Source: Cardiocondyla obscurior (Eukaryota > Arthropoda > Insecta > Hymenoptera > Formicidae). Taken from it: a stretch of 64,000 nucleotides of DNA. The stretch covers positions 3,968,001 through 4,032,000 of the forward strand of contig NC_091869.1 in NCBI RefSeq assembly GCF_019399895.1. The letters are read 5' to 3'. Every line of letters starts with the position of its first letter. Position 1 is the stretch's first letter. The notes below the pieces were generated by a model. The model had not been told where the DNA came from and did no database searches. It saw nothing but the letters and a program-made list of their open reading frames with translations. Below, one piece after another: positions 9,471-22,062 of this stretch. Made by a program: the position numbers and the translations under genes.

Positions 9471-12330
9471 GTTTTATAATTATAATATTGCGTAATAGTT
9501 GTGGCGGATAATTGTGTTTAATTGCCGGTAATGAGGTAATTGTAGTTATATGGAATGATTATGTTACTGGGAAGCGCGATGTCTCGTCTGAGCAAGGTTC
9601 CGATTTCCCTCCGAATACTCGCTCGGCGTTTGAAAGGGTTGTCGATAAGATCTCGGCGTGCTTTTTTTTTCACGCCACCGCATCCGCCCGTTCTCGTAAC
9701 TCGAGGGATTATTTATTACACTCAAGTCGGGAGGGGAGAACCGAAATGCGCGGTTTTTGCGAATTTTCTTTTGAAAACTGTAGATTTTCAAAAACAAAAA
9801 AAAAAAACTTATTCGTGTATTTGACAGGTATATTTTTATGTTTGTTACACAATATTTTTTTTTCTTTTTTTTTTTTTTATTAAAAACTATTGGCAAATAA
9901 AAAAAGATTGGGCCTCCATTCTCCCGGAGGCTGTTTAAAAAAAAACTCGTTTTGCGGCAATTATTTCCGTTCAGATTTGGATTATCTGGAGCAAAAAAAA
10001 GAAAAAAAAAATTGATTTGCTCAACTCGTTAAAATAAAATCAAGTTTCAGCAATCTAAAAATATTAATTCGTGACAAAGTAAAAGGGATTTCTAAGAATA
10101 GTTTCGCGCCTGTAGAAAATTACGTTTCAAAAGTATATGCGGAAGAGAGCCGAGGACCAGTTTCACAAAGCTTGCTGACCGAGCTTTTCAATACTTTGCG
10201 AGTCCAATACTCGGCGGCCGGTTACATTATAACGTCGATTCGGAAACGCAATCGAAACGAGTGTACTCTCGGGCGCGGGATGAACGACTCGGAAGACGTA
10301 TTATTTACAGCCGTCGTAGCCGGCATCGATTAGAGCGGGCGTTCGTCTCACCACTTCCTTTTCCGCTAGTATCACAGCCGCGATCTTGAAAAGGACAGCC
10401 GTCTGAATCGGTTCGTTGTGGGAAAGGGAAGGGGGGACGATGCAACAGGCCCTTGGGATCGATTGCATTACGTTACTGATGTTATTGAGCGCGCTAATCG
10501 CTGACTGAATTTTCCATGCTATTTATATCGCGTCTAGACCAGAAATACAAAGCGCTTCGCGCTGCACTTGAGCCCCGAAACGTCAAGAAATTACGAAGGG
10601 ATACGAGAGCGCGAGTACACATGATTGGCACACTATCAGTTAACGTGAATAAATATAAAATGGACAACCGGAATCAATATTGACCCTTGAAATATAACGA
10701 TTTTTTTTTTTTTTCATTTTTCCTTTTTAATTTAAATAATTCGCTCCAGTGAAATTTACACTACTCAGGTTCAATCAGATTTTCACGTTTCGATATTTAA
10801 TTATGGTATTTAACGTATATGTATATCAGGCTCGAAAAAAAATTGACTCCGCGTCCTCGAAATTTCCTCGGCGAAAGGTCAGGTCCCGATCCGTCCGCGT
10901 CGTGAAACTTTAATATCACGCAAATGGAACGTGTGTTCACGTCCCTTATATCTTGATCTCGCGTCCCGTTGTGCCTTCTTTCTCCTCCGATCAGCGCTAG
11001 TTAACCGACCTGTTGGCGGACTGACCCGCTCCGGTCTGCCCGAGATCGCCCGAATTGCGTCCACGTGCCGCGGTCGAAAAGCCAAGATACAAAATTCTTG
11101 GCGAGCAGTTTTTCGAAACTGAGCGGAGTCTCAGCTGCGAGATGACTCACCGCGTCGCAAATCGGGATTATAACGGAGATGGCTTTTCCACGAAACCCGC
11201 CACGCAATAAAACTGCGAGCGTCGCGGCAAGTTGTTTTTGCCACCGGGGATTTTTGCTTCCGGGAAAAATGACGGCAGGCTCGCCGACTTTTTTGTCTGG
11301 CGAGCGACGCGCAAATTGAAGTCGCAATAACGTCCCGTCGTCGTTACACTGTTGCCTGCGCGCCGTGTTTGCCTCCTTCGCGGATAACAGACTCATCATT
11401 CTAGAGTGTCGTTGTCTAATATTGATCCGCGACTAACTCCGAATCGGACGTAATAATATCGTGTGTTAGGAAAAGGGAAAGAGTGTGGAGGATGAATTTT
11501 CTTTTTTTCCCCCCCTGGAGATTCGCGACGAGCCTCGCTCAGTCCTGCGGTATTTCCTTCGCGCGAGATCGAGTTCATTTGAGAATATTTTAGATAAACG
11601 TTATCTGCCTGATTTTTTTCAAAGGAAGGTCACGTTATCGCGTGGAAAGCAATTGTGATTCTCACAAGCAATTCAATTTACTATCGAAGGAAAATTTTGA
11701 GTTTTCCATTTTCTCGGTGGGAAATTTTGAAGGGTCGCGCCGCTGAAAGTTAAAATAGTTTTTTTTTTCTTTTTGTTCCTTTTTTTTTTCTTTTACATTG
11801 ACGCGGGGCAAGCTTTGGTTTTTTCGTGGCGATGTTCTCAGACGCTCGGTGCGACATTTGAAAATTTATTTTAACGCGATTAGCGCTGACAAGCGTCAGC
11901 GGCTCCGACTAACGCAATAATTCTTTCTTCTTCTTCTTTTTATTTTTTTTTTTTTTGTCGTCTTTCTTTTGCGTTCCGTAACGTCGCTTTTTGCGTCGCA
12001 CCGTAATGCGACACGACGACGACGACTTCTCGTCGGCGCTGAAAATCGATTAAACCACTTTTAATCGTTGAAGAAGAGAGAGAGAGAGAGGAAAAAAAAA
12101 AGACTTTCAACCTTTTTTTTCTGCACGAATTGCGTTGTCGCGGCGGGACCTTGCGTCACGATTTACGTTGACGCATTGTCGGCTGCGAATTGTAAAACGC
12201 TTTGAAAAGTAGCTGCTACTTGACGTCATCCGCGATCACCTATCTTATACGTGATTTTCTCGTCACGCGAGCTGCATTGCGAGTCCGCGCGCCAAAGTCG
12301 GGGTTTTTCCAAAAAGGAACGTCGCTCAAT
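9471..12330. other. AT-rich non-coding DNA
   Basis: Intron-like DNA with poly-T or poly-A runs (about 9,855-9,880, 10,700-10,715, 11,945-11,957). Apart from a short exon-like piece at 10,352-10,402, no gene feature is seen. A small perfect hairpin (CGCTGAC, 4-base loop, GTCAGCG) lies near 11,884-11,901. Confidence 0.6.
10352..10402 (-). other. Exon-like 51-nt segment, - strand
   Basis: On the - strand a CT-rich tract ending in gattcag precedes 51 bases that are followed by gtgagacg (AAGTG before gtgaga). The length is a multiple of three and the phase-0 reading TAVLFKIAAVILAEKEV is open, as is one other frame. The acceptor tract is moderate and interrupted by purines. No neighbouring exon on this strand could be matched in frame, so this may be a chance match. 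Confidence 0.2.
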
Positions 12331-12337
12331 AACAATT

Positions 12338-12341
<4 letters not shown>

Positions 12342-12380
<39 letters not shown>

Positions 12381-12398
12381 CTCTCTCTCTCTCTCTCT
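12342..12398 (+). repeat. (CT)n microsatellite
   Basis: CT units with two small interruptions. On the - strand it would encode Arg-Glu repeats, which explains a spurious frame there. Confidence 0.9.
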
Positions 12399-13302
12399 GT
12401 TTTTCTCTTTGTAAAATATAAATACATAAGTCGCTAGACGTTCTCGAGCCTCAACGAGTCGCCGTTTATTTATCATATTTTTGTAAGACGCGACAACGGC
12501 ATTAACACATCGAGAAGAATTAAAAGAGTCTCGTTTTCACCGCGGTGTCGCGTTTCCTTCGTCAAAACGAAACGGACGTCGGGTAATATTTGACCTAGAG
12601 CTACCGAGCACTTGAGAGGTAGGTCCTGAACGGACGCGAATCATCGATTGGCGACGAGAGAGGCGCCTAAGCACCCTAAGGATCGCCGATAATCGGTAAA
12701 CAAGCGGATAATGGACGGTTTCGCGTACACCGCGGCCGTAACTCAATTACACCTGCGGGATATAATTGAAAAACCGATTGGCGGTAATCGGACACGATTA
12801 TGCCTCGGAACGCTATATCCGTTACGCGTTAAATGTTTACACTCTCTGATGGCATCGGGCCGGAGATATTATTGCCGCGCTGTTACGGCAAAACGAATAC
12901 CGACGTGGTGTAATATCACACGGCATTATGCGATCGCGCTGGATTTTAAAGGAAAGAGAAGGAAAAAACATTAAAAAAAAAAAAAACAAAAACAAAAACG
13001 AAAAAAAAGAGAACGATAGAAATCTTGTTTCGGAACGTCATGAATATTGATGACACGCGGATAAAAATAGCGCGCTCGAGTCTTACGGTTTCAAAATATC
13101 CGTTTCAAAATATGAGCGTGAAAAACAATTGATTCGCGGGGACAGCTCGAAATTGAAACTCTGCGTTTTTCGAAAGCCGAGGCCTCTACCAGAAGCCGGC
13201 GCGGCTGAATTTCGCATTAATATCGGACAAACTGTGGCGCGGCGTTATCGCTTTAACGACGGGCGTATAATAGACGATAAATTTTTGAGCTATAAAAATA
13301 TA

Positions 13303-13335
<33 letters not shown>

Positions 13336-14320
13336 GCCGCGTAAAAACGGCATATTTTCAAAATTGTATGATATCGCTGCACGGCGTAGCGTACATATTC
13401 AAAACCCGCCAATTTATTCCGCACACGTAGCTCTCTTCCTTCCTCCTCGCCCTGCACGATCTCTCTTTCGCGGTACGCTCGTCCTACGAGTGCAACAGTC
13501 GTTTTACGAAATCAAACAATCCAGCGGAGCGCGGGATCCGCGCGGATGTGAAAGTAATCGACCGCTTTCGAGATTCGTATACTATTCCTCCGCCATATTA
13601 TATTAAAATTACACCTTACGTAACTTTCGAACTTTGTGACGAGAGCCGAAGATAGCTCACGTAGCCGCCGACGATCAATCTCGGCGCAATCGTTTTCCCC
13701 TCGATACGCGAAATTTCGAGCCTACCTCAACCGTAAGTTTGTGCCCGCTGTGAATGTACCGCGTATATATAAGCAGCTAATTAAAGCGATGGAATTAACT
13801 ACCGCCACGCGACAACAATAAAGGTCACCCGGGGTATCAGTGGAAATTTCACGGAGGCCGGAATCGAGCGTCGACTTCTCCGATCCGTAGAAGCGCTCGA
13901 CGATAGTATCCCAGCTCTCGATCGGGCCGTCGCCGGTTTAGTAAACTTGGTTGTACGGTGCAGTTGGTACCTCGTTACGCGTTGCTTGTCCGAGATCAGG
14001 GCCGCGGGCGCGTGCGGGGAAAGACGGGAGAGACCGTACGATTCTGACGCAGTCACGCGGCTGCAAGAGGCACGCCGCGGCTGCGCCGGCACATTATGCC
14101 GGCCTGTGCTCGTCGTCGAGCCACGGTGCGAACGACCTCGACTTGATTCGAGCCGACTCGGCTCGCGGCGGAGTCGCCGGTCGGCGCGCCGATAACGATA
14201 ACCCTCGCCACCATCCGCACTTCCTCGGCCGCGATCGATGCTCTATTGTCATTATTCCGACATTGACATTATTCGCGAACGGGACGCGTGGGATCGCGTT
14301 ATATTTTAAGATTAACGTTC
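12399..14320. other. Non-coding DNA
   Basis: Mixed composition, with an A-rich run at about 12,960-13,010 and the 28-T run at 13,306. A + strand donor motif (CAACC before gtaagt) lies at 13,733. No gene recognised. Confidence 0.6.
13306..13333 (+). repeat. Poly-T tract, 28 bases
   Basis: Uninterrupted T run. It could be a homopolymer expansion or the tail of an old - strand retroposed sequence; no body of such an element is visible. Confidence 0.9.
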
Positions 14321-14324
14321 TAAC

Positions 14325-14520
14325 GCGGGATGTCCCAGAAACTTTAGGTCCTCCGGTCTCGACTCCGCAAGATAGAACGAAGCTTACGAAGCCTTCGACG
14401 ATTAGGAAAATTGTAGAATCGGTTCGCCGCGTTTCAGAAAAAAAACGTGCCTCCGCGAAATTTCCTCGGGGCGGAAATATTGCCGCCGCGCGTGGCGTTA
14501 CATTCGGGACACCGGGATAC
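14325..14520. mobile_element. Possible degenerate terminal-inverted-repeat element
   Basis: The left end carries gggatgtcccagaa (14,327-14,340). The right end carries its approximate complement, cgggacaccgggat (14,505-14,518). Related GGGACAC motifs occur at 19,663 and 48,200. Ends of the form TGTCCC...GGGACA are common in arthropod repeats, so a short non-autonomous element is possible. The arms match only over about 10 of 14 bases and no target duplication is clear. Confidence 0.2.
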
Positions 14521-16610
14521 CGGAATTTGCAGGCGATAGATAATGAATATTTATCGGGTCTTTTTCCGTGTGAAAAATCACGGGAGCTTGCATCCCGGTG
14601 AAAACTGCGCGGAGCATTCCTCTGTAAGAACGTTGCACTCCCGGGCGGATCGAGCCACGCAATATATCGCGATATAACGCTGTTTTGATGCCGTCCATCG
14701 TGAATAATGAATGGCGGAGGCGTCGGAGAAGGAGCCGGAGACAGAGACAGAGAGAGACTGAAAGAGAAAGAGAGCGAGCGACGAGAAGAGAGGGATCAAT
14801 ACCGATGATGATCGAGAGCAACGACGTGCCCGAGCGAGTTCCTTAAAGCCGCCCATGTTTCGTTTTAGAGCGGTTGAACGGCCGGTCGTCTGTTTTGCCG
14901 CGGAAATATTCGCTCGCGGAGCGCTCGCATAATATTTATATCGCTTTGAGCGCGTTTATCGTGCGCCGCGAGTTAACGATCGTCGTGACAGATTTGTTTT
15001 TCCCGGATGGAAGTCGCAAGTAAAAAACAAAAACCCGGAACGAGGCAAACAAAATAATGGAGCCGATCGTTGTTTGCGCCGCGGCGAAAGTTCTTGCATA
15101 TCGAATTATGCGCCGGCCGAAGGCTGCAGCCGAACGTTACGTTAATTACGTGACTGGAGCCCGCGCAAAAGAGATGCCGAAAAAATTCTTCCGCGGCGTT
15201 ACATAAATATTCATCGGGGTCGTACATCTCGGGGATCGACGGGATTCTGTCATGCCTGCTTGTGGACATCCGTCGCGGTATTTCGTCGTTTGCAAAGCCG
15301 CAAGGTCATCGACATTCCTGCCCCGCGGAAACCGGTACGGCGAAATATATATTTTTAGCGTCTACGCGCGGAATGGAGGAGCCACTAAATTATCGTCAAC
15401 GGCCGAGAGCGAGGCCCCGAGCATACATTACAAACGCCCGATTCCCCGTCGTGCCGTCGTGCCGCGCGCGATTATTGTTCGGAAGCTGGAAACGCTCCCG
15501 TCGCGTCGGGCAGGTCAGGGTGTGTCTGATGTCGGCGCGTGACTGGAATGACGCCCGAGATAAAATCGATCGCGGCGATCGATAATTGGGACACGCGTGC
15601 GGCGGACGGTACCCGATAGCGATCCGCTCTAGATTATCCCCCCGCGACAATGCGCGATCCCGCGACTAAGTTCGGCGACCCTCTCCTCCTCCCCTCCGCT
15701 TTTCTCCACGTTTTTTTTTCTTCCTCCCCATTAACAACCCCCCCCCGAAACCGGAAGGGTGACAGTGCGCGCACCAATTCTTCGACTGCGCCCGCGTCTC
15801 GTTTCAATAACACACAATGCGACGAGTTTAACAAACTCGTCTGGTTGTTAAAAATGTCAAACCGTGTTTCAACAGACGAAATATATTGCTGAAGGAGCCT
15901 TCGACGTCCGCCGGATTAATAATAGTTCCGACCTGATTGGCATTTCGGTTGGGGTCCAGAAATAGAAATTTCCGAGGAGTTTTGATGCGCTCCGAAGTAA
16001 AACAATTTTTATTTCGAGAAAGGATTAAAGTATAGTTAAGCTCCAATGATTTCCAGTTAAACGAGCCTAATCGCCGTGGTTTAAACGTCGACGCAAACGT
16101 TTTAGTAACGCCCGGCCGCGGCGGGAATAAAAAGAAGAGACGGACGTCGTGAACGGAATATTTTACACGGATTTATCATTAGCGCTTTAACGCGAATCTC
16201 TGGCAATTGTTGCCGGTCGCGATAATTGGCCGCTAATGTACTTTCTAACAGCGGTAAAGCACACGCGGCACGTATTGTTGAGCGCCTGATCGAGCCTCTC
16301 GATTCGCACCTTTCCACGCGTCTAATTCCGAGGAAATGCGGGACTCAAGCCGCTGGGAACGCGCCGAGATTTTCTCACGCATAACGGACCGCCGCGCGCA
16401 CTCGAACTCGATCGCGTAATTAACGATCGACGATCACGGGAGCACGCTGATAACAATTATTACCGTTGGAATTCAATTCTGCGAACTTCGAAGTGCAAGA
16501 GGTTTTTAAAGTTTGCAACGCTCGTGAGCGTCATGCTTTTATTTAATGTGTCTTTAACGGCAAATAAAACTTTTAGCAGAATTGTTTAAAAAATTATGCC
16601 CGTCATTAAC
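14521..16610. other. Non-coding DNA
   Basis: CpG-containing mixed DNA with a purine-rich run (14,735-14,790), a CT-rich patch at 15,680-15,735 and a C-run near 15,740. No gene recognised. Confidence 0.6.
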
Positions 16611-16614
16611 CCGT

Positions 16615-16870
16615 TTTTATAAGCAAGACGTTAGATTAGATTAGGTTAGACCGTCGATTTAAATTTTTGACTATCCTAATTATAACTATTTTTCACGATT
16701 TTTTATCTCATCTATCTCCGATCCAAAACTAACGTTTTTGAATCTCCCAGCAGCAATATTAAAAAAATCATGTTCAACGTTCGTCTATTTCTATAAGTAA
16801 AAGCGTCGAGTTAGTTTAAGTTGAACCGTCGATTTAATTTTTGGATTATCTTAATTTCCTACAGTTTTCG
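16615..16870 (+). repeat. Diverged tandem duplication, 175-bp period
   Basis: The segment around 16,619-16,690 (ataagcaag..., TTAGATTAG, ccgtcgattt at 16,651) recurs around 16,793-16,865 (ataagtaaa..., GAGTTAG, ccgtcgattt at 16,826). The shared order of about 65 bases with many matches and a few indels indicates an old duplication. Which element it came from is unknown. Confidence 0.65.
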
Positions 16871-18510
16871 AAAACGGCAATTTGATCGAGACACTCTATG
16901 TATAACTTTAGATTGAAAGTAGTATTTTTTATCGGGCAAAGGTTCCACCGTTAATTGCTCGATTAGATAAAAATAAAATCTGACCGGCGTAGGTGACGAA
17001 ATTGCGCGAAGTGGCTTAAATTTCAAAACGCGCGAGATTGCGGCGCGAAGTTGCTCTCCGGCTTTCTCTCCCGCTCCGCGCGCATCGCGCAAAAAATATT
17101 AAAAAAAAAAAAAAATGGTTAAAATTCCGCGACCGCCAGAATACGGCCGCGGGCGAAACCACGCGGTCTATGATTTAATACCGGTGCGGAAGCAAAACTA
17201 ACGCTCTCGCCATTCCGGGTGCCGCCGCCACGACGCGGCCCGCCTACGGAAAAGCGGGGCGCGCGACAAAAAATCGCGGGATGGAATCGGGAGAGAAATC
17301 CCCGAGGCGCACGCCGATTTATTTTGCGTGAAAGTTGTCGGCGCAATGCCGGAAAGTCTGAAACCGTTACACCTTGCTCGCGCGCGATACGAAGCAGCTC
17401 TTATTCTCGATCGAAGGACATCGAATCAAGGCCCCGATTTTCGAATCGTACGAAAAAATTTTGTGTATTGCTAGTGAACGCTACGATCGGCTGGCGTATA
17501 CCTGTCGGATCTAGAGTTATGTTCCAATGGAATTGATTTGGTCATTAATGACCGCGCGGGATCGCTTTCCAGTGCGAATTTTTTTTTTGTTTTTTTTTTT
17601 CTCTCTCTCTCGAGAATACAGCTCACGCGTTTGGTTTCGGATTTGGCAACCGGTGACGCAAACGAAAGATAAATCTTGGACCGCGCGACTGATCGGTTTT
17701 GCAAGCGCGACTTTCTTCCCGCAAGTTCCGTCTCGGTTTCGAAATTATTACGTGCTTTCGACAAAGCCTCGTCGCCCGTGCGGTCGCTTGGTTACCTTCG
17801 GACGTACATGCCGCTTTTAATCGATACACACAACATCGGTGCTCGCGAGTGTGCGGTTGGAAACTTTGACCGTAAACTACGAAAAATCGAGCGGATTCTT
17901 GGAAAAGAGGTTACTCATGCAAATCGATGTAATTCGCGATGAGAAGTCAGTACTGTCTAGATTATAGCTGGTCGCCGAGCTACTCCGCGGTATATTTTTT
18001 TATTCCCCTCCCCGTCGGCTGCGACCCTCCGAGGGCTCGTGATTCATCGATATTCCCGCGGGATCGTTATTTTTACGATCTCGGCTCTTTGCGACGGGGT
18101 AAAAATAACGACGATTAAAGCAGCAATGCCGCCGGCGTCGTATGCCTATGCACGTAAAAAGGCGCAAGCGGTATATAAGCAGCGCGAATTATTTCTCCGC
18201 GCGACGATGGAATGTCGTTAATTAAAAACGCAAATAGCGGTCGATCGATCCGCCCGCCATGAACGCCACGGAAGATTAAACGCTCATAAGGCCACGTGGC
18301 GAAACGGGCCGGCGCGAGATTGCGTATTAGAAACGCAGGTGATCCCCGAGCTCGATCTAGATTGTTAATTCAAGAAAACCGACGCCTCGCAAGCTACAAA
18401 TTCGTCTGCACGATTGGATTTCGTATCAGCACAGCTACGCGATGACTATTGTTTTAATTGCCGCGATAATTTATTATCAGTATAATTGGTTCTACATTAA
18501 ATAAAAAAAA
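16871..18510. other. Non-coding DNA
   Basis: Mixed intron-like DNA with short poly-A (17,100) and poly-T (17,580-17,600) runs. No gene recognised. Confidence 0.6.
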
Positions 18511-18735
18511 AAAAATATATATATATACATATATATAGAATTTCTATTGCGCGAAACGTAATTTCTGAAAATTTTCTCTAATCTTTATTTCTTAATCTTA
18601 ATTAGAGAAAATTTTAAGAAATTAGTTGCCTGGTTTGTTGTTTCACTAGTTACACGACGTCGTAGGAATATATTTACATAAAAAAAAAAATTACATCTAT
18701 ATATATGTATACGTATATATAGATATTTTTTTTTA
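18511..18735. repeat. TA-rich palindromic flanks around a hairpin
   Basis: TA/CATA microsatellite blocks at about 18,515-18,538 and 18,695-18,722 flank the 64-nt hairpin at 18,560-18,623. The blocks themselves are mutually complementary, so the whole 200-bp stretch could extrude as a larger imperfect cruciform. It may be a small MITE. Confidence 0.5.
18560..18623. ncRNA. Pre-miRNA-sized hairpin candidate
   Basis: The arms 18560-18582 and 18601-18623 are complementary at 22 of 23 positions around an 18-base loop, giving a 64-nt stem-loop. The size fits an insect pre-miRNA or siRNA-producing hairpin. Against this, the stem is very AT-rich, the pairing is close to perfect for a miRNA, and no known insect miRNA was recognised in either arm. 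A MITE core is the main alternative. Confidence 0.25.
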
Positions 18736-21700
18736 GACCGAGTTTTATCTTGGAAAGCAATTATTTTATTTTTCATGTCAAAGTAGTACGTTGTCCGTAC
18801 TTAGTTAACGTTCTTCCATTACCTAATAGAAAGATAAATGTGCCGAAGGCAATTAAGCGGTATTTCGCCTTAAACAAGCTACGCTACGCATTATCTGTCA
18901 TTATTAAAAAATTAAGCGCACGCCATTACGGTATTTTTGGTGTCATTTGAAACGTCTTTGCAAACCATCATGGGAACGAAGGTCTGGATTATTACTTCAA
19001 TTACAGTGCTTATTATACGGCGCGACCCAAGTCGCATTGTCGCACGGCCGGGAATAGAAAGATCTCTCAAATCTCCGCGTCCCCAAACAAAGTCGATTCG
19101 TGTTTTCTAATTGCCACTAATTGTACACGTATGCGTTTCACGTGAGCGGAAGATTTACCGTTTTCTCGGGGCGAAGATTCCATCGTAAATTCCGCGATTA
19201 TACGTTGCGCGAGATCGTGCGAGTACTCCAATTATTAATAAACGACCTCGACTCCGGTATAATTAACTAACGCTTAATTCAGTCATTTCCGCGCCCGTTG
19301 AGATATTCTAGATTAATGTAGGAGGTACTGATTTAATCTGGTCAATTTTTTTTTTTTTTTAATTAACTAAAAGTCGATGTCGAAACAAATTCCATTTATC
19401 TCGAGCTTCACCATCAATGACTGGAGAAGGTAACGAAAAATGTAACGAATAATGTGACGCCAGAAGACTTCGGGTATTAAAATGACGAAATCTTATCTAT
19501 TTAAATTCGAGCAAACTTCGCTGACACGGAATTTTAATTGCCACGGTAAATAATGTGACTAATTAACAATTGCGACGAGTTTTTCCTTGAAATTCTTTCT
19601 GCAAAAGGGAACATAAGCAAAAAAATTCTTCGGGTTAAGTCGGGGATTTCTAGCTGCGCTGTCCGGGACACCCCTCGTATTACTCCTCGCGGAACTCTCT
19701 CCGTGAAAGTTCAGTTCTGTTCATCGAAAGACTTTGTGCCGAACGGAGAAAAAGAGAGAGAGAGAAAGAAAGAAAAAAAAGAAAAAAAAAGAGATTGATA
19801 CTTTGCAGCACTTCGGAGAAAGAGGGTAACGATTCCACAGTGTAAAACGAGAAAAGGAAAAGTCTTTTCTACGTCGTACGTAGTGGGCTAAGCTGAGCGG
19901 TGTTACCGCTAGATTATCGATCAGCGCGAAGCTTTTTTTTTCCCTGCGATTCGCTATATCTAGCCGGCCTGGAAATGCACTCGATTTGCAGAAACGACTT
20001 AGTTCGGTGTCTCTTCGATAACGGTGCACTTGAAACGCGTCGACAGACGAAAATGTCGGCAATTAGCGGCAATTTTCTTGCGACGTATCAACTACGCGGA
20101 AGTTTAGCGAGCGATACAGTAAATTTTTTAATTGAGCATTTTATTTTCTAACGAGGACGAATTTCTTGGTCGATCGCGAAACTACGGTGAATGTTGCACG
20201 TAATTTCAGCACAGAAAGATCGTGAACTTATGAAAGGGTCAAAAATAGCGCGACTTTAATATTTGAGCCGCACCGAAGAGAGGAGAAAGTCGGAGTTTAG
20301 CCGAACGGGAGTTTCGAAAATTACGTTAAAGTGTTCCGCCTTAAAAAAGCAAAAATTTTTTTTCTTGTCTTAAGTTCCGTCGGAATTCCATCGAGAGTAA
20401 AAAATTTATTTATTTATTTACTCGCCGGATATTTTCGTGGAGCAACGCCTTTGCGGAAAAGTAGCGCTTTATCTTCTTAATAAAGAAGCGAGTCGAAATA
20501 ACATGAAATATCTATAACACTTTCGCGTCTTTTCGTTTTGCAGTTCTGCAAAAGTGGGTCACGACAATCGTGACCGTCCGCAATTAGTTTCTTAATATAA
20601 AAATATTAATTTCCCCGATTTACGCGCTACTTCTTCGTGCAGCTTTACTTTTACGCGAACAAAAATTCTTTCGGATAATCGTTAGTATAATTAATCACAT
20701 TTCGCAAATCCTCGCGAATTGCCTCGATACGCTTGAACATTTCGCGTAATCTGTGAGCGCAGAATCTGAAGGTGGATAGAAAAAATGTGCGCGGTGAATA
20801 ATGGAGTGTCCAGTAAATTACCGCGGAAGCGAGCTGATTTTTCATGAAAAAAAAAAAAAGAAACAGCTAGACAGTGTTAAAGATAATGCATAATAGATGC
20901 ATCCTACTTCTGCATTCGTTACCTATTTTTTTATTTATTTATTTTCTCAGTAGATATTCCCTTACTATTTTATTACAATTTAACTGGAAAGTTTTACATG
21001 CTTCCCTTTTTTTTTCTTTTTTTTTTTTAAGTATCAACATGTAGCGGTTTAAAAAATTCCGACACGCCGTATTGCGGGGAAATCGTCGTGCGCGCTTATC
21101 GCGTCGGTAACGTTTTTTCTAGCGCGTAGCTCCCTTGGGAATTAATTCCCACGGGACGCGTGGCGCGTGCACGGCAATCCGCCGGGATCGGCGAAAGAGC
21201 ACCTGTCGATCCCCCTAACCCGCGCGCGCTCTCGGCGAAACGCTCTTTCGAACGGATCATCGCGCGATTCAATTTAGGACGAGCAAGTGCCACCCGGATA
21301 TCGGGGCTCGCGCCTCGTACAAAGCGCGATATCGAATGTACGTATCGCGTGTGAACGCGGTGAATAACATTGAAGGAAAGCCTCGCGGAAAATTTGAGAG
21401 ATCCTTTATCCTACATCCAGAATTATCTCGGAGAGGAAAGGGGTAGAGAGAGGGAATATCTCGCTTCTTCATAAGGAGGATAGACAAATTTAACTCTCGA
21501 ACTCTGCTATTTTATACAATAATGCTGCGATCTGCGATAATATGAACGTTTTAAAATTTGAGGAAAATAAAATACGAGAATGTGGTCGACGTGACTCAGT
21601 GCCACAATCACGGCGGATAACGAAATCGTCTCTGTACGTTTCTTCGTTCGGCGTCTCGTTTCTTTTCTCCGTCCCTTCGGTCACTCCTTTTTATCCGCTT

Positions 21701-21940
21701 CTCGTCCTCCCTTTGCCCTCCCTTCTTTGAAATTATATTAATATCCGCAGAGCAATTTTTAATGCTACAGCAGAATAAATTATTATTCTCTCTCGGAATA
21801 AATTGTTAATTTATTCCTTTATTGCATTCTACAGTTCCGCGTTTCTTTTTCTCGTTTCAGTCTCGAGAAGACTGCCTTTTATACCTGGAATCCCTCGCGA
21901 TTCGAGCCCCACCGTGTCGCGGAACCTTCCCCCCTCACTT
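18736..21940. other. Non-coding AT-rich DNA
   Basis: Intron-like DNA with T or A runs near 19,347, 19,775, 20,848 and 21,008-21,030, and a TTTA repeat at 20,405-20,421. A GGGACACCC motif of the kind seen at repeat ends is at 19,665-19,673. No gene recognised. Confidence 0.6.
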
Positions 21941-21942
21941 AC

Positions 21943-21988
21943 GCCATTGCGTACGCGGAATCCGCTTCCGATTCGTGTCGAGCTTCAT
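21943..21988 (-). other. Exon-like 46-nt segment, - strand
   Basis: On the - strand tatattttacag precedes ATGAAGCTCG..., and CAATGGC is followed by gtaagtgag, a strong donor. The exon begins exactly with ATG. Read from that ATG it gives MKLDTNRKRIPRTQW. Joined behind the exon at 26,454-26,497, with one carried base, it gives an open frame DEARHESEADSAYAMA. Both border signals are good, but the segment is short and unsupported by homology. Confidence 0.3.
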
Positions 21989-22028
21989 CTGTAAAATATA
22001 ACGCGTAAGCGTTTTAATTAAGGCACAT

Positions 22029-22062
22029 GATACCGGGGCCGTTATAGATATTCCCCGGTATC
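22029..22062. other. Perfect 10-bp inverted repeat
   Basis: gataccgggg (22029-22038) and its exact complement (22053-22062) are separated by 14 bases. It could be a hairpin or a dimeric protein site; function unknown. Confidence 0.7.

Noticed and set aside
13951..14601. 216-codon + strand frame
   Set aside because: CpG-rich start, no recognisable domain, and it runs across a probable repeat remnant.
16636..16650. TTAGATTAG/TTAGG-like units suggesting telomeric repeat
   Set aside because: Only two or three degenerate units, within a tandem duplication; not a TTAGG array.
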